Source of the DNA: Kryptolebias marmoratus
Taxonomy: Eukaryota > Chordata > Actinopteri > Cyprinodontiformes > Rivulidae
DNA length: 64,000 bases
Reading direction: 5' to 3'
NCBI RefSeq assembly: GCF_001649575.2
Contig: NC_051435.1
Location: 3,796,381-3,860,380, forward strand
The notes beneath the pieces were generated by a model. That model was not told the origin of the DNA and did not search any database. It worked only from the letters and a program-made list of their open reading frames with translations. This document shows positions 14,301-28,075 of this stretch, piece after piece (the first letter of the stretch is position 1; each line of letters begins with the position of its first letter). The position numbers and the translations under genes are program-made.

Positions 14301-17300
14301 ATGAACCACTGGATGGAGAAAGGAATCAATGGATGGACATCTACATTTGTAGTCAAATCAAAATGTCTGCCACAGCTTTAACAGAAAAATGGCTAAAACG
14401 TGCTCAAAGTAGAGGTATTAAAGTAAAGTTTGTGTGGTAGTAACAGAGTCATCCTCAACATATACTCCACGGCGGGTGATATGCATTTCTTTAATAAATG
14501 GTCTTGAATTTATTGGAGTAAAATGACAAACAGTTAATATGATCAGTCTGAGAGCACCCATTGTCAGACACAGCAATGTGTCAGATCTGATATATACAGG
14601 ACCTAAATTACTGTGACTTTTTATAAATACACAGATAAATGAGTGAGCTGAAAAGATCTGAACAGAAGGTTCTTCGTACCCACCCGGTTGACACGGTTTG
14701 TTAATTTGTCAATTGCACCTTAGTGAAAATGGAATGTGGAGACCTTCTGTTGCTAGAAGCACTCCCGTTTTGTCTTTGGGGCTGCCTTGCATTCTCTGAA
14801 CTGCACTCATAGTTTAGTTCACGCTCAATCAGCACACTGAAGGTGAAAGTGGCCTCAACTGCTGCTTTCAGTGCAAGCATGTCAAAAATGTTTACTGCGT
14901 CGAGAAAACGACTGATCAGAAATGTTCGGCTCAGTACTCGTGTTCTTCAAACTCTCGCCTGGTTTTTTTTTTTTTACTGGCAAAAAAAAAAAAGAGGCTA
15001 CTGTTCAAGTTAATAAAGCCATAAAAAGGCACATGATGTTGACCGTAAAACAGTGAAATTTACTATACAGTGTGCTACATTAACTCAAAACTGGAATGCA
15101 CTGGTGATACTTTGAGCTGTCAAGCAGGAGGGTTTGTTTATGAGCATTTCACGGGTTTAGTAGAGTATGTCAACTACTGGAGCTGCACCTTCGCTTACTC
15201 CTGGGTGTGAATGGATACAGGCGATCGAGGGGGTGGGAGCTTTAACTCGTAAATCCCCAGGCAAGGAGAGTATTGAAGGTGTGTTTCTGCTTGGGCCTGG
15301 CTATGCACAGATGAGTGGGCAGTAAGTCAAAGGAACGGAAGAAAGAAGATAAAGTTAATCACAGAAACTCTGGATATTAAACTCATTGCTCTCGTTCTCA
15401 CTCTGTTTATGGTTATCACCGTGTTCACGGGTGTGGGGCTGGTGGCAGCGAGAAGTTTAAAAAGGTGTTGGACTCCTTTGAAAGAAGTAAATGGAATTTC
15501 TCAGAATGTTGGAGAAGATCAGGGAGGCGTGCAGAGACTGGTTTCTTCAGCCTTTTACAAAAAGACCAAGCCTAGATATCAGATTTTATTAAACACAGCT
15601 CTCTGCTAAAAACAAGTATTTCTTCAAGACTGCTCTTTAATCATGTGCAACAAAAAAGCCTATTTAAAAGTATAGTTTGGACCTTTTTTATGGATTCTGT
15701 GCATAGGTTATTTTGTTGGATCTTTGAGTAACTTCAGTTTGGTGAAATGGTTTAATTCTAACAGAACAGATGAGCTGAGTTCAGTCCAAAGTGGACTGCT
15801 GTTGTTTTAAAACAACTCCAGACTTCAAAACCGTATTGGCAATAATGGAAACGCTGCTTCATAAACTTTACCACTGCCAGTAACACATTATAACAGTTCT
15901 GCCAAAGGTTTTAATAATAGCACCTGTGTGAGCCACTATGAAATTTTCAGATTTGGAGCCATTTTAAGATGACAAACTTTGCTCAAATTGATCTTCAAAA
16001 TGTCATAGTACTTCATGCAAATGCTATAATTTAAAATTTTGAAAGAAACCTTATAAAATTATTGCTGAAGTTCCCCGGACGACTTTGTAAGTGCTATAGT
16101 AGCTGCTACTGCTTCTTTTTGTGCTTGCAAATAATCATGGAATTTAATTAAAATGAACATGTAATGTGGAACTGACCACAATGGAAGGGAATACGAAAGG
16201 ACATGTGGATAAACTGGGTGGCAGAAATCCACTCTGGTCTTGGTTCTGTTCAGACTAGCCGTAAATTAATCTTTCCCAGCACACAAAAACCCAAAAGCCA
16301 TATGTAAATTTATAGGGGTAGACATCGCCCCCACTTGGTGGCACCACTGGTTTTGTGCAAAATTGAGGGATTGTTGCTTTAAAAATTTTGAATTTTGTGG
16401 ACATCCCCACAAACCTAAAGTTGAAAACAGTACCAGTTCAAAAAAATAAAACTTTTAGCCTTTATCTTGCTGTAAAACAGCCTATCCAAAGAATTGCCCT
16501 CTTAACATTCCTCTTTTTTTCTCTTTGTAGGAAGACAATGAGATCCCTGCTAATGTGGTTGTCAAGGACTCCCTCAAGACCCCACAACCGAGCCAGTACG
16601 ATGCGGAGTCCACCCATCCGACTCCGTCTGTTACAGGCTCTGTTGAGGCCATCCGCACCCAAGATGAGGCTCTCCAGACCGTCAGCCTGTCCTCGGATGA
16701 TGAGTTTGATTTTTCAACATCACAGCTAGGGAATGAAGAGGTGCTGGATTGCGAGGGTGCCGGAGTCGCTCCTGTCAGATTTGAGAGGAGGGCTGACCAG
16801 TTCAAGCGCAACAGTCTGAAGAAAGTCGACTCCCTGAAGAAGGCCTTCACGCGTCAGAACATTGAGAAGAAGATGACCCAGATCTCCTCCAAGATCGTGC
16901 CAGTAGAGAAGCGTGAGAAACTAAAGAAGAGCTTCACACCGAATCACCCCAAGAGCCCAACCGCCAAATCCTCCTCTTTCAAGGTTTCTCCCATGACCTT
17001 TAAAGTCAAGAAGGTTCGAGATGGGGAGACTCCTACACCCGAAATCACCGCATCAGTGGAGGAAGTCCGTGTGGATATACCCCCTTTGACGGGCCTAGAT
17101 GGGGAGATTTCCTCGCCAGAGGTGCACACCCCAGAGGGTGTCGTGGAGGTGATCCAGGAGACGCTGAATTCCTCCAACCCAGAGAGCGTGAAGGCAGAGG
17201 TGTCATTCAACGGAAAAACCCCCAGCGTTGAGTGCAAAATAAATGGTGATGGTGAGGCTGGCCTGGCGGTCCCAGAGCATGACAAAGATGTCGGCAAGGA

Positions 17301-17406
17301 GGAGGAAGAGAAAGAAAAGGAAGAAGAGAAACAGGAAAGCCCAGCTGAGAAAATAGCCGAGGCCCAGATTCCCACAGAAACAATTGCTGTGGAGCAAGTG
17401 TCTTAA
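2345..17406 (+). CDS. cavin2: Caveolae-associated protein 2 (cavin-2 / SDPR), two exons
   Basis: Cavin-2 is a peripheral membrane coat protein that trimerises with cavin-1 on caveolae, binds phosphatidylserine and protein kinase C, and promotes membrane curvature. The coding exons are 2345-2890 and 16531-17406 (GT donor, AG acceptor, phase 0), giving 473 residues against 425 in human. The start has a good context (GAGCCATGG). Residues 1-72 form a Ser/Pro-rich head. About 73-175 form the helical HR1 trimerisation region (ALLDKLVNMLESVQDNQ) ending in NNFKVLIFQ. VSLSSDDEFDFS lies at about 231-243. The basic HR2 region at about 268-345 carries KRNSLKKVDSLKKAFTRQN and KSSSFKVSPMTFKVKKVR. The tail has an acidic KEEEEKEKEEEK run. 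The match to cavin-2 is clear across both exons. Whether this is the teleost a or b paralogue cannot be decided here. Confidence 0.96.
3195..3640 (-). repeat. Dispersed repeat family, near-complete copy
   Basis: Landmarks of the family appear in order: CCTAGCATTCCTTAAAGGC, GATGACTC, CTACCACGCCAAAT, GGTGGCCATTTTGAATCAAG, CATCCACTGG, GAGTTATTCTGCTAACAGAC, GACAAATGAA and GATCGCCCATCTTTCATG. The same landmarks recur across the window in both orientations. There is no reading frame of substance. This copy is among the most complete, which makes the unit roughly 450 bp. Minus is assigned by taking the CTGTTAGCAAAATATCTCATGA reading as plus. Confidence 0.7.
8949..9362. mobile_element. Long-terminal-inverted-repeat MITE (Tc1/mariner-like ends)
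   Basis: The left end reads TATACTGAACAAAAATATAA. The right end is its near-perfect inverse (TTATATTTTTGTTCAGTGTA), with TA at both termini. The arms pair for roughly 130 bp each, through the segments around TCAAATATTGTTCA. The non-palindromic centre of about 140 bp contains AGTGAGCACTTCTCCTTTGC and AGATGCTGATTAGAAGGCAT. The ends and centre match a very common teleost element family with TA target sites. No transposase frame remains, so this is a non-autonomous copy. Confidence 0.85.
11545..11731. mobile_element. Foldback / MITE-like inverted repeat
   Basis: The left arm, about 11545-11618, contains GTAGATAG, TTTGGAGAAATAGTTTAA and GACAGGACTGATGAGCTAAC. The right arm, about 11664-11731, is the inverse complement with scattered mismatches (GTTAGCCCATCAGTCCTGTC, TTAAACTCTTTCTCCAAA, TTATCTAC). 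The loop is about 45 bp. A related single arm occurs at 15715-15785. There is no coding potential. It is likely a palindromic non-autonomous DNA element. Confidence 0.7.
13520..13625 (-). repeat. Dispersed repeat family, short fragment
   Basis: Degenerate landmarks of the dispersed family in minus orientation: GTGAGATAGTTTGTAAACAG, AATAAACACACAGACACAGA and ATTACATGATTGCCCAACTT. Only one end of the unit is recognisable. Confidence 0.45.
14265..14490 (+). repeat. Dispersed repeat family, partial copy
   Basis: Plus-orientation landmarks are TTGTTTGTCTGCACTGTTAG, CACAATATCTCATGAACCAC, TGGATGGACATCTAC, AAAATGTCTGCCACAGC, GTGTGGTAGTAAC and GTCATCCTCAACATATACTC. The centre is shortened compared with other copies. 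Confidence 0.6.
15670..15790. repeat. Copy related to the foldback element at 11545-11731
   Basis: CTTCAGTTTGGTGAAATGG, TTTAATTCTAACAGAACAGA and TGAGCTGAGTTCAG resemble one arm of the inverted repeat at 11545-11731. The second arm is not obvious nearby. A sequence ending TGTTGCTTTAAAAATTTT at about 16372-16390, just before cavin2 exon 2, could be the other terminus of a larger element, but that is weak. Confidence 0.4.
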
Positions 17407-19020
17407 TATTATTATTCAGTTTTACTCATCAGTTTTACCTTTTTTATTTTATTTTTTTATCCTCAAGTTTCTAAAATTACAGAATGTGCACAAGTGATCC
17501 TTTTTGGTTGTAACAAAGCACATTCTCAATATCCAAACATAATAAGTCTCTAAATTTTAAATGAGTGATCCAATACAAGTCCTCCTTAGAAGCAGCTTTA
17601 CAGAAAAACACCATAACTCTTCCTTCAGCTGGTGCCACCACAGAAACAGGTGCACATTTCCCATCCTCCTCCTGCTGTGTTTGTCTGCCTGTGGTCCCTT
17701 TTCCCCTCATTTAAAAAAAAAACAACCTCTCTTGTTCTTTTATTATTTTTTTTTGTTGTAAAAACAGTAAATCTTTGGGAACAGTGGTGCAGCCCACAGC
17801 CTGCGGAGGCAGTGTGTTGCCAGGTTGTGTTAGAATTGGAATGAGGAGTTTTTGCATTTTAAGTGAACAGGCCCTGGGGTGTTTGTAAGCAGTGGTTTGA
17901 GGTTGTTTATTGGATTTTTTTTGGTTTTTTTGGTTAGGCCTGAGCTGAGGCAGCTAACAGGTGACTTCAGTAACCTAAGTGCCTCTATCTTGTCTCAGTT
18001 ATGCAGCTATCCTAGTCTCTTGATGGGATCTGGTTTCTTATTTCCTGGCATTTTCATTCATAACCTATTTAGAACATAATGAGTTGCATGTTGTAGTAAT
18101 ACTAGATAATTGCCGTTCAAACAACAACTGAAAATAATCCTATATTACAAAGAAAATAGATGTATAAATATAGAGGTTTTGTGATCATACAGGCTTTTAT
18201 AAGGAAACAGCGTCACCTTTGCACCCCTTTTTGCAACCTCCTTTTTGTTTTTAGCTTATTTTTGTGTGTTTGTTTGTTTGTGAGACTTTTAAGCATTTGA
18301 GATGAGTTTACCTAAAGGTGCTCATTGCAATGTTGTGAAAGAATTCCTAAAGTAAGAAAGAAAATCTGCACAATTATGTTCTCATATCGATGATTAGTGT
18401 GTCCTTAAAATGAAACATTTGCAAGCAAAATTTGTGAACCTATAAAAACAGGTGAATATAGGTCAAGAGTCGTTAGGGGTCGAGAAGTTGAAGCTCAGAC
18501 TTGTTGAGTGGGTAGCTGGATTTCAAAATGGCATATCAATATATAAGGAAATCTACTGGAGTAAATTCTTCTAAACTGCACCATTTGATGTAGTTCAGAA
18601 TAACATTTTTATCTTTAATTTCATCCTTTGCAGTAAGCACCTTTTTCCTTTTAAAAGTATAATTTTTCATAGATATCATATGGTGTTTAGGTGTTTAGAA
18701 GATATTTTTCATCAAGTATCCATAATTTATCAGGTGAAATGTTATTCAGCTTCATCATTTTTGACAAGAACACAATCTTTAAAGTGGTTCGGAGCCCTTT
18801 CACCCTCTTCCCTGATAAATGCTGAGTCAGAGGCATTTTCCTTTAACTCACAAGCTAGTTTGAATAATTACACTCATTAGGAGTGGAGATTATAGATTCC
18901 TATGTTTTTTTGTAGATAAGAGTGAGAGTAAAACATGCTAGGAATCTTTGTTTTTTTCTTTGAGGATTTTCTAGTATTTTCCAGTAGTTATTTTTACCAA
19001 AATAAATGACATCTACATGA
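17407..19020 (+). other. cavin2: cavin2 3' UTR with candidate poly(A) signal
   Basis: AT-rich sequence with many stops follows the TAA at 17404-17406. A canonical AATAAA lies at 19001-19006, followed by T- and GT-rich sequence, so the 3' UTR may run about 1.6 kb. I found no protein signal in it. The true cleavage site is not visible from sequence alone. Confidence 0.5.
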
Positions 19021-19079
19021 CTTTCCTCATGTCTTTCAATGTTGAAGCTTTACCAGCCTCAGCAGCAGGTTGTGTAATG

Positions 19080-19535
19080 CCATAACTTTCCTAAAATATG
19101 AATTTAGTGAAGTTCCACCAGGTGCCAAGGATCCAGATACCGGAGAACTTACACCAAGTAGATAAAAAAGCAGAGGGCAGCATTCCTAGCTTTGACGGAT
19201 GGCCCCTGCTCGGCCCATTTTTCACGGCCCTGGCCTCCTTGTTGAATGTGGATGAGGCTCGGTGGAGCCACAGGTGTTCTGCTCCTGTTGGGGCTCCCAG
19301 ACAGGAGCTTGCTGTGGAAGGAGGACAACTGTGGGAAACTACTTCAGGTGTTTGGAAAGGAAGATAAAGTTGCCTTTGGTGAAGGCGTGCATGCATTTCT
19401 GCAGAGAGGCATCGAAGTTGAGTCTGTAATGTATTTGATCGTGGGAATTGAAACTTCTTTTATGGGATGCACATACTGGAACTGCAGGATTGGGCAGCCT
19501 CTGTTTCAACTTGACTGTTCATTATACTGATTCTG
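19080..19535. other. Unidentified GC-richer segment, open on both strands
   Basis: Within AT-rich intergenic DNA this segment is noticeably richer in GC and stays open for about 90-100 codons on each strand. The plus-strand frame contains FDGWPLLGPFFTALASL. I do not recognise a family. There is no clear donor, acceptor or start context. It may be a remnant of a repeat or an old coding insertion. Confidence 0.3.
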
Positions 19536-22500
19536 AAAGAGGTAAATCATAAAAAAGACGTATGGTGGCGCAGGTCATTTTTGTGTAAAATCTGCAGGAA
19601 TTTCAGCTGGATCCATTAAAATGAGTCTCATCTGAAAGTGCACAAAGCACCACATTTAGTGTAGAAAAGGTAATCTGTGACTGTGAACAAAACCAGATTT
19701 ACTAATCCGATAAATCACAAACTAATCCCATCTGCATGTCAATGCTACAGCATGTGTAGGACGTTTTGATGGGCGGGAAAAAGTCCTTATATTCTGTTTT
19801 TAGGGATGTTGTTGTACATTACATAACTAAATGTAACTTTTAAAGTGTTAGTTCTATTTTTTTTTGTGAAATTATTGGGAAAATTCAAAATGGGAAATGA
19901 ACACCTACACTGTTATTAATATATTTACTACTTTTAATAACAAATCAAGCAAAATTCTGCTGTGAGACAAATGTGTGTGTCAGGAAAGTGATGCAATTAG
20001 AAGAATTTAGCACGATACAGCTTCCCTGACTGCAAATGGAAGAAACTGCTGTGCAAAAGTTTTAAACCACCCCAAGGTTCTTCGAACTTCTCTTGCAGGG
20101 AGCCAGGCTTTCTTGTAATGTTTTAAACCGGACTTAAAGTGGCTTTCTGGGAGCCTTTAACAGTTTTCTTTGGAGTTTTTTTATTCAGTCCCTGATCATG
20201 ACATGTGCAATGTTTGCACAAGTGGAGGACAAAAATGTCAAGTCTTAGAATTACGCCAAGCACATGAGCAACATCTGAAAGGCACGTTTTTAAAAAATGT
20301 AGAAAATCCAGCAAAAAACTAATAACTCTTTGGTAATCTTCTTGTTGGAGCTAAAATCTTAGAAGAAATTGTGTTTTTGTGACAGGCAGCTGGTAACAAA
20401 AAGCCTAAAGATCTTATTGAAATGGTCATTTAGGCAAAGTACAAAAAAAAAAAAACTTTACAAGAAAGTTTGGCTGCTTGGAAACAAAATATTTAAAAAG
20501 AGAGGACTGTATTTACAGGTGTTTGTTAATAAAAAACATAAAATGCTGTCATAATCCTTATTCTAATAAATACTAAAACATGTATTAGTAAATATATTTG
20601 ATAATATATAAATATTTTTGACAATCAGGACAATCAGATTTTACTTTTAATGAAAGCCTGCTCATTTATCATTTAGGAGTAGTTGAAATTAATTTGAGAA
20701 ATTGTTTTTATTCTTATGTTTATGTGTATTTTTGAGCAGAACTAGAACTGTTAAACATGAGCAAAGTGCAGCATGTGGAGTAACAGGACTTCACGGGTGG
20801 TTTTGGGTTAAATAACATAATCTGTGGGATCTGAAATAAAAAAAAAATAAGAAAAAATAGACATATATTCTGCTTTTAAACAACTTTTCTGTCTGTATTT
20901 TACGAACTTCTGCAACTGTTTTGTATTTTGTTTTTCCATTGAGTTTTATTTTTCCATAAATCACGCTACTGAAAAGGGCTTGTTAGTTTTATCAGTTTGC
21001 TCGTTATGTGTTACTTTGTGATATCTGTCTGCTAATAATAATAAAAAAATGCTTTATGTGTATTTTGAAATGATCCCGTTAAATCTGGATCATAAAACTA
21101 CTTTTTGCAAAATGTTAAAATGTACCACAGACTTTGTCAAGTAGTGATAACTTCTGTTAACATCATTGTTTTTTTAATTTTTAGCCACTTAAACCAAAGA
21201 TTCCCTCACAGAAGTTTCCACTTTAGTGATTCCACATCTTGTAAACATGCAGACATTTCTTTGGTAATTAGTGTTGCATTCATCAATAAAGATTTATAAC
21301 TCTAAAATGATGTCTTTGTTTTTATTTGGAGCTGAAATGTACGTTCTTTTTCATTATTATTCATGTTCTGATAATGCTGAACATGTTGCCTCCTCCTCAA
21401 AGTCTAAGTATGACTGCAGATGCTCAAAAACACCAACTGCATGTCATTGTGCTGATTTAGGTTTTAAAAAAAAGGAGTGGTCCAGTTGCTCAACCTTTGT
21501 TTAAACAGCAGTGCATGAAATCAGAGCATTTATATGTGAATTTAAGATTAGATAAAACTAACGGGTGGAGTCACAATGAACAGTTGCTACAACACAATTA
21601 ATCTCCAAAGAGTTTAATTTTCGTATCTGAGATTAAGTTTTTAAGGATTCCCAGAGAGGTTTTGGACCAGTTTTCTTCCAAATGTCCAGATAATAAACTG
21701 TATTTGAAATCTGCTGACAGTTTTTACAGAAAAGAAACTTATTTCTAACTTCTTCTCACTGTCCTCACACTCATCCTCCCTGATATTATTACTGATTAAA
21801 TATCTTGTCTTTAAACTGGTTGACTGGCAGCATCTCATGTGTCTGGAGACGGGACGTTCATGCCGTCTTCACCCAGACAAGACTTGGCAAATCTCTGCAA
21901 CGTTTGGTGTTACGTCTCAGCAGGACCCAGGGACTTCTAATCCAGTTGGCCCAGATGTCGCTTTGTATTGTTACAGACGTTGCTTATATACACTCCCAGC
22001 CCGCCTCTGATAACAAATCCCGCGGATTGGTCTGGCTTTCCAGGATCGTTTTCTTCCACCGTTTCGGCACTCCATTGTCCTTAAAGTTGTTACAGTGGAA
22101 CAACAACAGGAAAAAACAACTTAGATCGGAGTGGGTTTGTGCAGGGAACAACATAAATCTCAATAAATAAGATTTCACACTGAAAAGATGGCTATAAACT
22201 GACTTTCTGTTTGCTTTTATATCTCATTTGGCTATCAAAACAACAACAGATAAACAGGAATTCTTCGAAAGAATACATATCGCCCATCATCTTGGCTGTC
22301 AAAGTTTAAAAACAAAGATCTGTCGTGATCTGTTAGTGCTGGAGATGACTCTCAGCTACTACTGCTTTATCTTCCTAAGCTTCTATGAAACGTGAAGCAG
22401 AAGTATCTGTATTTGGTTACTTTGTGTTTGACTTTGACTAAAAAAGTAGGATTAAAACTGGATGTTCTATGAAACATTTAAACGATAACACTAAGTTGGT

Positions 22501-23202
22501 AGTGGTACGACAAAAAGACCGACTGTGCTACAAGAAAACACATTTACTGCATTACAACAGTAAATGTTACCCCCAAGAGGGCTTAATTACCCACAAAAGA
22601 CAAGTTAACGCATAGTTTAATCTACATTAGTAGTAAAAATATGAAATGAAAGCTATATAGTTTTATATTCATGATAACAGTTACTGCTCAAAAAGATATA
22701 ATAATAATTTTTGTGTGATTACCAATTTGACATTCAGTCAATTTAAGGAATTAATTGTCGACTGACTGTATTTAACTAGTTGTTTTAAATGAACTATTTG
22801 GAAACGATGAACCATGGATACTGCTCCCTCTTTAAGGTAAATCTGTTTTTTTATTTGCATTTTTGAGGTAATCAGTTGGAAATTACAAGATGGCATAAAA
22901 GTAAAAGGGCATGAAAAGGTGATTAAGTGAAAATTCAGAATTAAATAAATGTCACTGCGAGGAAAACCTCATTTTTTTATTTGAGGAGTGGTGGTTTGGT
23001 GGTGTTTGTCTCCCTCTAATGTTTAAAACAACAACATCCTGTGCTTCTTTCACTTCATCATCTGTTGGCAATACCTATAGTTTATTTAATCATAACTCAA
23101 CAGATGGAAACGTTTAAGTAAAGCCTTTAATAGACATAATGAATCAATAAATGGTTGGAATGTACCTTTAAATTCACCATGCATACCGCATTGTTGTGTA
23201 TT
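19536..23202. other. Intergenic, nothing coding seen
   Basis: AT-rich sequence with homopolymer runs. A fragment of the dispersed repeat family (AAAACAAAGATCTGTCGTGA, GATGACTCTCAGCTACTAC) lies at about 22295-22375. No gene, exon or RNA gene is supported. Confidence 0.6.
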
Positions 23203-23284
23203 GTCACGGTGGCCGAGAGGTTAAGGCGTTGGACTCGAAATCCAATGGGGTTTCCCCGCACAGGTTCGAATCCTGTTCGTGACG
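23203..23284 (+). tRNA. tRNA-Ser (anticodon CGA)
   Basis: An 82-nt class II tRNA. The 5' acceptor strand GTCACGG pairs with TCGTGAC at the 3' end (one G-T pair), followed by discriminator G, as expected for serine. The D-arm/box A is TGGCCGAGAGG. The anticodon stem TTGGA/TCCAA encloses loop CTCGAAA, giving anticodon CGA, which reads UCG codons. The long variable arm (GGGGTTTCCCC) is typical of serine tRNAs. The T-arm/box B GGTTCGAATCC is intact. No intron is present and CCA is not encoded, as expected in a eukaryote. The sequence is almost identical to the vertebrate tRNA-Ser-CGA, so it is likely functional. Confidence 0.97.
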
Positions 23285-23291
23285 AGCTTCC

Positions 23292-23295
23292 TTTT
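23292..23295 (+). terminator. RNA polymerase III terminator of tRNA-Ser
   Basis: A TTTT run begins 8 nt after the mature tRNA 3' end. This is the usual position and form of a Pol III termination signal. Confidence 0.75.
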
Positions 23296-23559
23296 GGCGT
23301 CTGATGTTTTAATAATCATATCAAAATAGCGCAAAACTCGCCGGTGTTGCACAATACGTTCATTTCGCGACGCATTTGTCGACCGACTTTTTTTTTTTTC
23401 CTTTTTTTGTATTTTAAACAACGCGAGCCTGTAAGCGGTAAAAAGATCATGCATTCGTTATGTAATGTAACGAGAAAAAATATATATGTAACATATATCT
23501 ATCATGTACAAACCATATGCAAACACGAAAAGACCGTTTATATCGAAGTCTCGTAAATG

Positions 23560-24584
23560 CCGCCACTTCTCGCGATAAAACCCTCATAGCAGGTAGGAAC
23601 CAACTACTTCCTTAGCTGTAAATCGATCGTGAGCAAGAACCGCCTTTCAAGATTTTTGGTTATTTTTCTTAATACATCGTTCTCAGAGCAGCAGAAGCCA
23701 GGTGAGGTTTCGCGATTTTTCTTGATGTGTTTGATAACGTACCAGCGGAAAAACCATCGCCCTTCCCCCCGTGTTTCGATAATGGAACCGGCCGAGATAG
23801 ATAAAAGTCACCGGCAGCGCGTGCTGACGTAGTTTCTGGGGCATTGTTGAAGCGGGGGCAAATCGGTTTTTGTGAGCTGCTTTGCTCAGGTTTTAAATTT
23901 AGTGTCGAGACTTTAGTTAGGAACTAATATTCAGGACACTTTTAAGTCAGGCTTGTCGAACATTTGCAACCTTTTAGGGGACACAGTTAGCCACATTAGT
24001 CGCATAACAAAGCATTTGGCCAGACTGCGCGCTAACAAAGCTAACAGTTCCTTATACTTTACAAGAGCCACACAAAGGAAATGCGCTCGATTAGTTGGAA
24101 AGCATTAAGTTGCTGGCAACACAGACAACGCAGGCCTTTCATGTAACACTCAGTTACTTAATGTGTTGTAAGGAAACCACTTGATTTGTCAGCCTGACGG
24201 TAGTTTTGCGATATTCTGGCCAATCGAGCCCCACATAGGTCTGTTCTGAGTGATTACAGGTTTGTTTCGCTGAACAGTGAGGAATGAAGCTGCCATTATG
24301 GCGATAATCGGGAAGGACGAGATGACAAGTGAGGCTGATATTAAAAGAAGGTAGCTAACTGCGAGCTAAGTGTTCAGGATAGCCACCTTTTTAGCTATTT
24401 TATCCAACGTCATAAAAGCAATAGCTTGGATGTAGACGCAAAAGTAGCCGACCAGCGGTTTCAAACTGTGCGGATGAGTTGTTTCTGTTAGCATTTTGAG
24501 CTAGCAGGCTAATTAGCAGCATCTACTGGACCAAAAAAAAGAAAAAGCGAAGCGAAACTGATTTGTTTGAACTCGACACTAATC
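23560..24584 (+). promoter_or_regulatory. nabp1: nabp1 promoter region and 5' UTR
   Basis: CpG content rises compared with the flanks. TCTCGCGA at 23568-23575 resembles the TCTCGCGAGA element of housekeeping-type promoters. A CAG/GTGAGG donor-like site follows at about 23702, so a non-coding first exon is possible. Short upstream frames begin at ATGs at 23782 (16 codons) and 24298 (17-18 codons) and could act as uORFs if transcribed. No TATA box is apparent. The exact start site is unknown. Confidence 0.45.
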
Positions 24585-27176
<2,592 letters not shown>

Positions 27177-28075
27177 AACTGGGGGTGTTTTTTTTTTTGG
27201 AGGGGGAGGGGGCATCTTATAAAAATGGATGTTGTCCACCACTGCTTGTGTTGGCATTCTCAGAAAGGAACTGCATAACTTTTCTCCAGCCTGAAATGGT
27301 TAACTCTGTCATTTAGTCTGAGCGCAGGTCACGAGGAGAACTTGACCAGCTGAACGGTGGCGGTTCGCTCCTGTAGACCTCTGCAGGTTACCGGTCGTGT
27401 GCCAGTGTTACCCCACCTCAAACCTGTCCTTCATTCTTTCACTCATCCTACTTGAACACTTGATGCACTTTCTTTTAATTTATGTCGAAGCTTGGCTGTC
27501 GGTTACGTCAGGAAGTTGATTTCCACTTTTTTGTTTTTAATTCCCTAAGTGGAAAAAGTCCTTAATAAGTATGGTTGAGGATGTTCTTGGACTGGATGCC
27601 CAAATTAAATTTATTAAAGGGTCTTGACTCTCTAAACCAAACTGCATTTGACGTGACTGGATCAGAGGTTCGTTTTGAATGATGGAAATGTAGATCGACC
27701 ATTTTTTTTTTTTCTTTTTCAGCAATCTTGTTTTGCTTGTTTGCCATCAACTGTACTTTTTTATCAAGGTGGGACCACTTAAAGTAGAAGGGAACGGTTC
27801 ACCAAATAAATTTTAGAATAACAATGCCATTTTTTTTGTTTTCCTGTGCTCTGATTGCGTAAGTTGCTATTAACAATGTGTCATGTGGATTATACTGCCT
27901 TGTACAGTAATAGAGCAAAAATATTCTTCGCAGTTTGAAATGCCAATAACTCTGTGTAAAGGTGACTTTTATTCTTTTAAATGTGCACAACTTGTCACAG
28001 CAGTGTTGTGGCTGAACATCTGTACAAAAAAACGACCCAATCAAACCCACCGTCTATCAAATTAAAGTTGTTTCC
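27177..28075 (+). other. nabp1: nabp1 3' UTR with candidate poly(A) signals
   Basis: No coding signal is seen after the TGA at 27174-27176. AATAAA occurs at 27805-27810 and ATTAAA at 28061-28066, each followed by T-rich sequence, so either could end the transcript. Confidence 0.5.

Larger units (their letters stand above)
2891..16530 (+). other. cavin2: cavin2 intron 1 (13.6 kb)
   Basis: The only cavin2 coding intron runs from GTGAGG to CTCTTTGTAG. It is AT-rich with many short open frames on both strands, none of which shows a conserved domain. It carries the repeats listed separately: dispersed-family fragments at 3195-3640, 13520-13625 and 14265-14490, a long-inverted-repeat MITE at 8949-9362, and foldback-type elements at 11545-11731 and 15670-15790. 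I see no nested gene. Confidence 0.85.

Noticed and set aside
23782..23832. Short frame MEPAEIDKSHRQRVLT near the nabp1 promoter
   Set aside because: Only 16 codons with no donor within the frame. It could be a uORF but cannot be called a gene.
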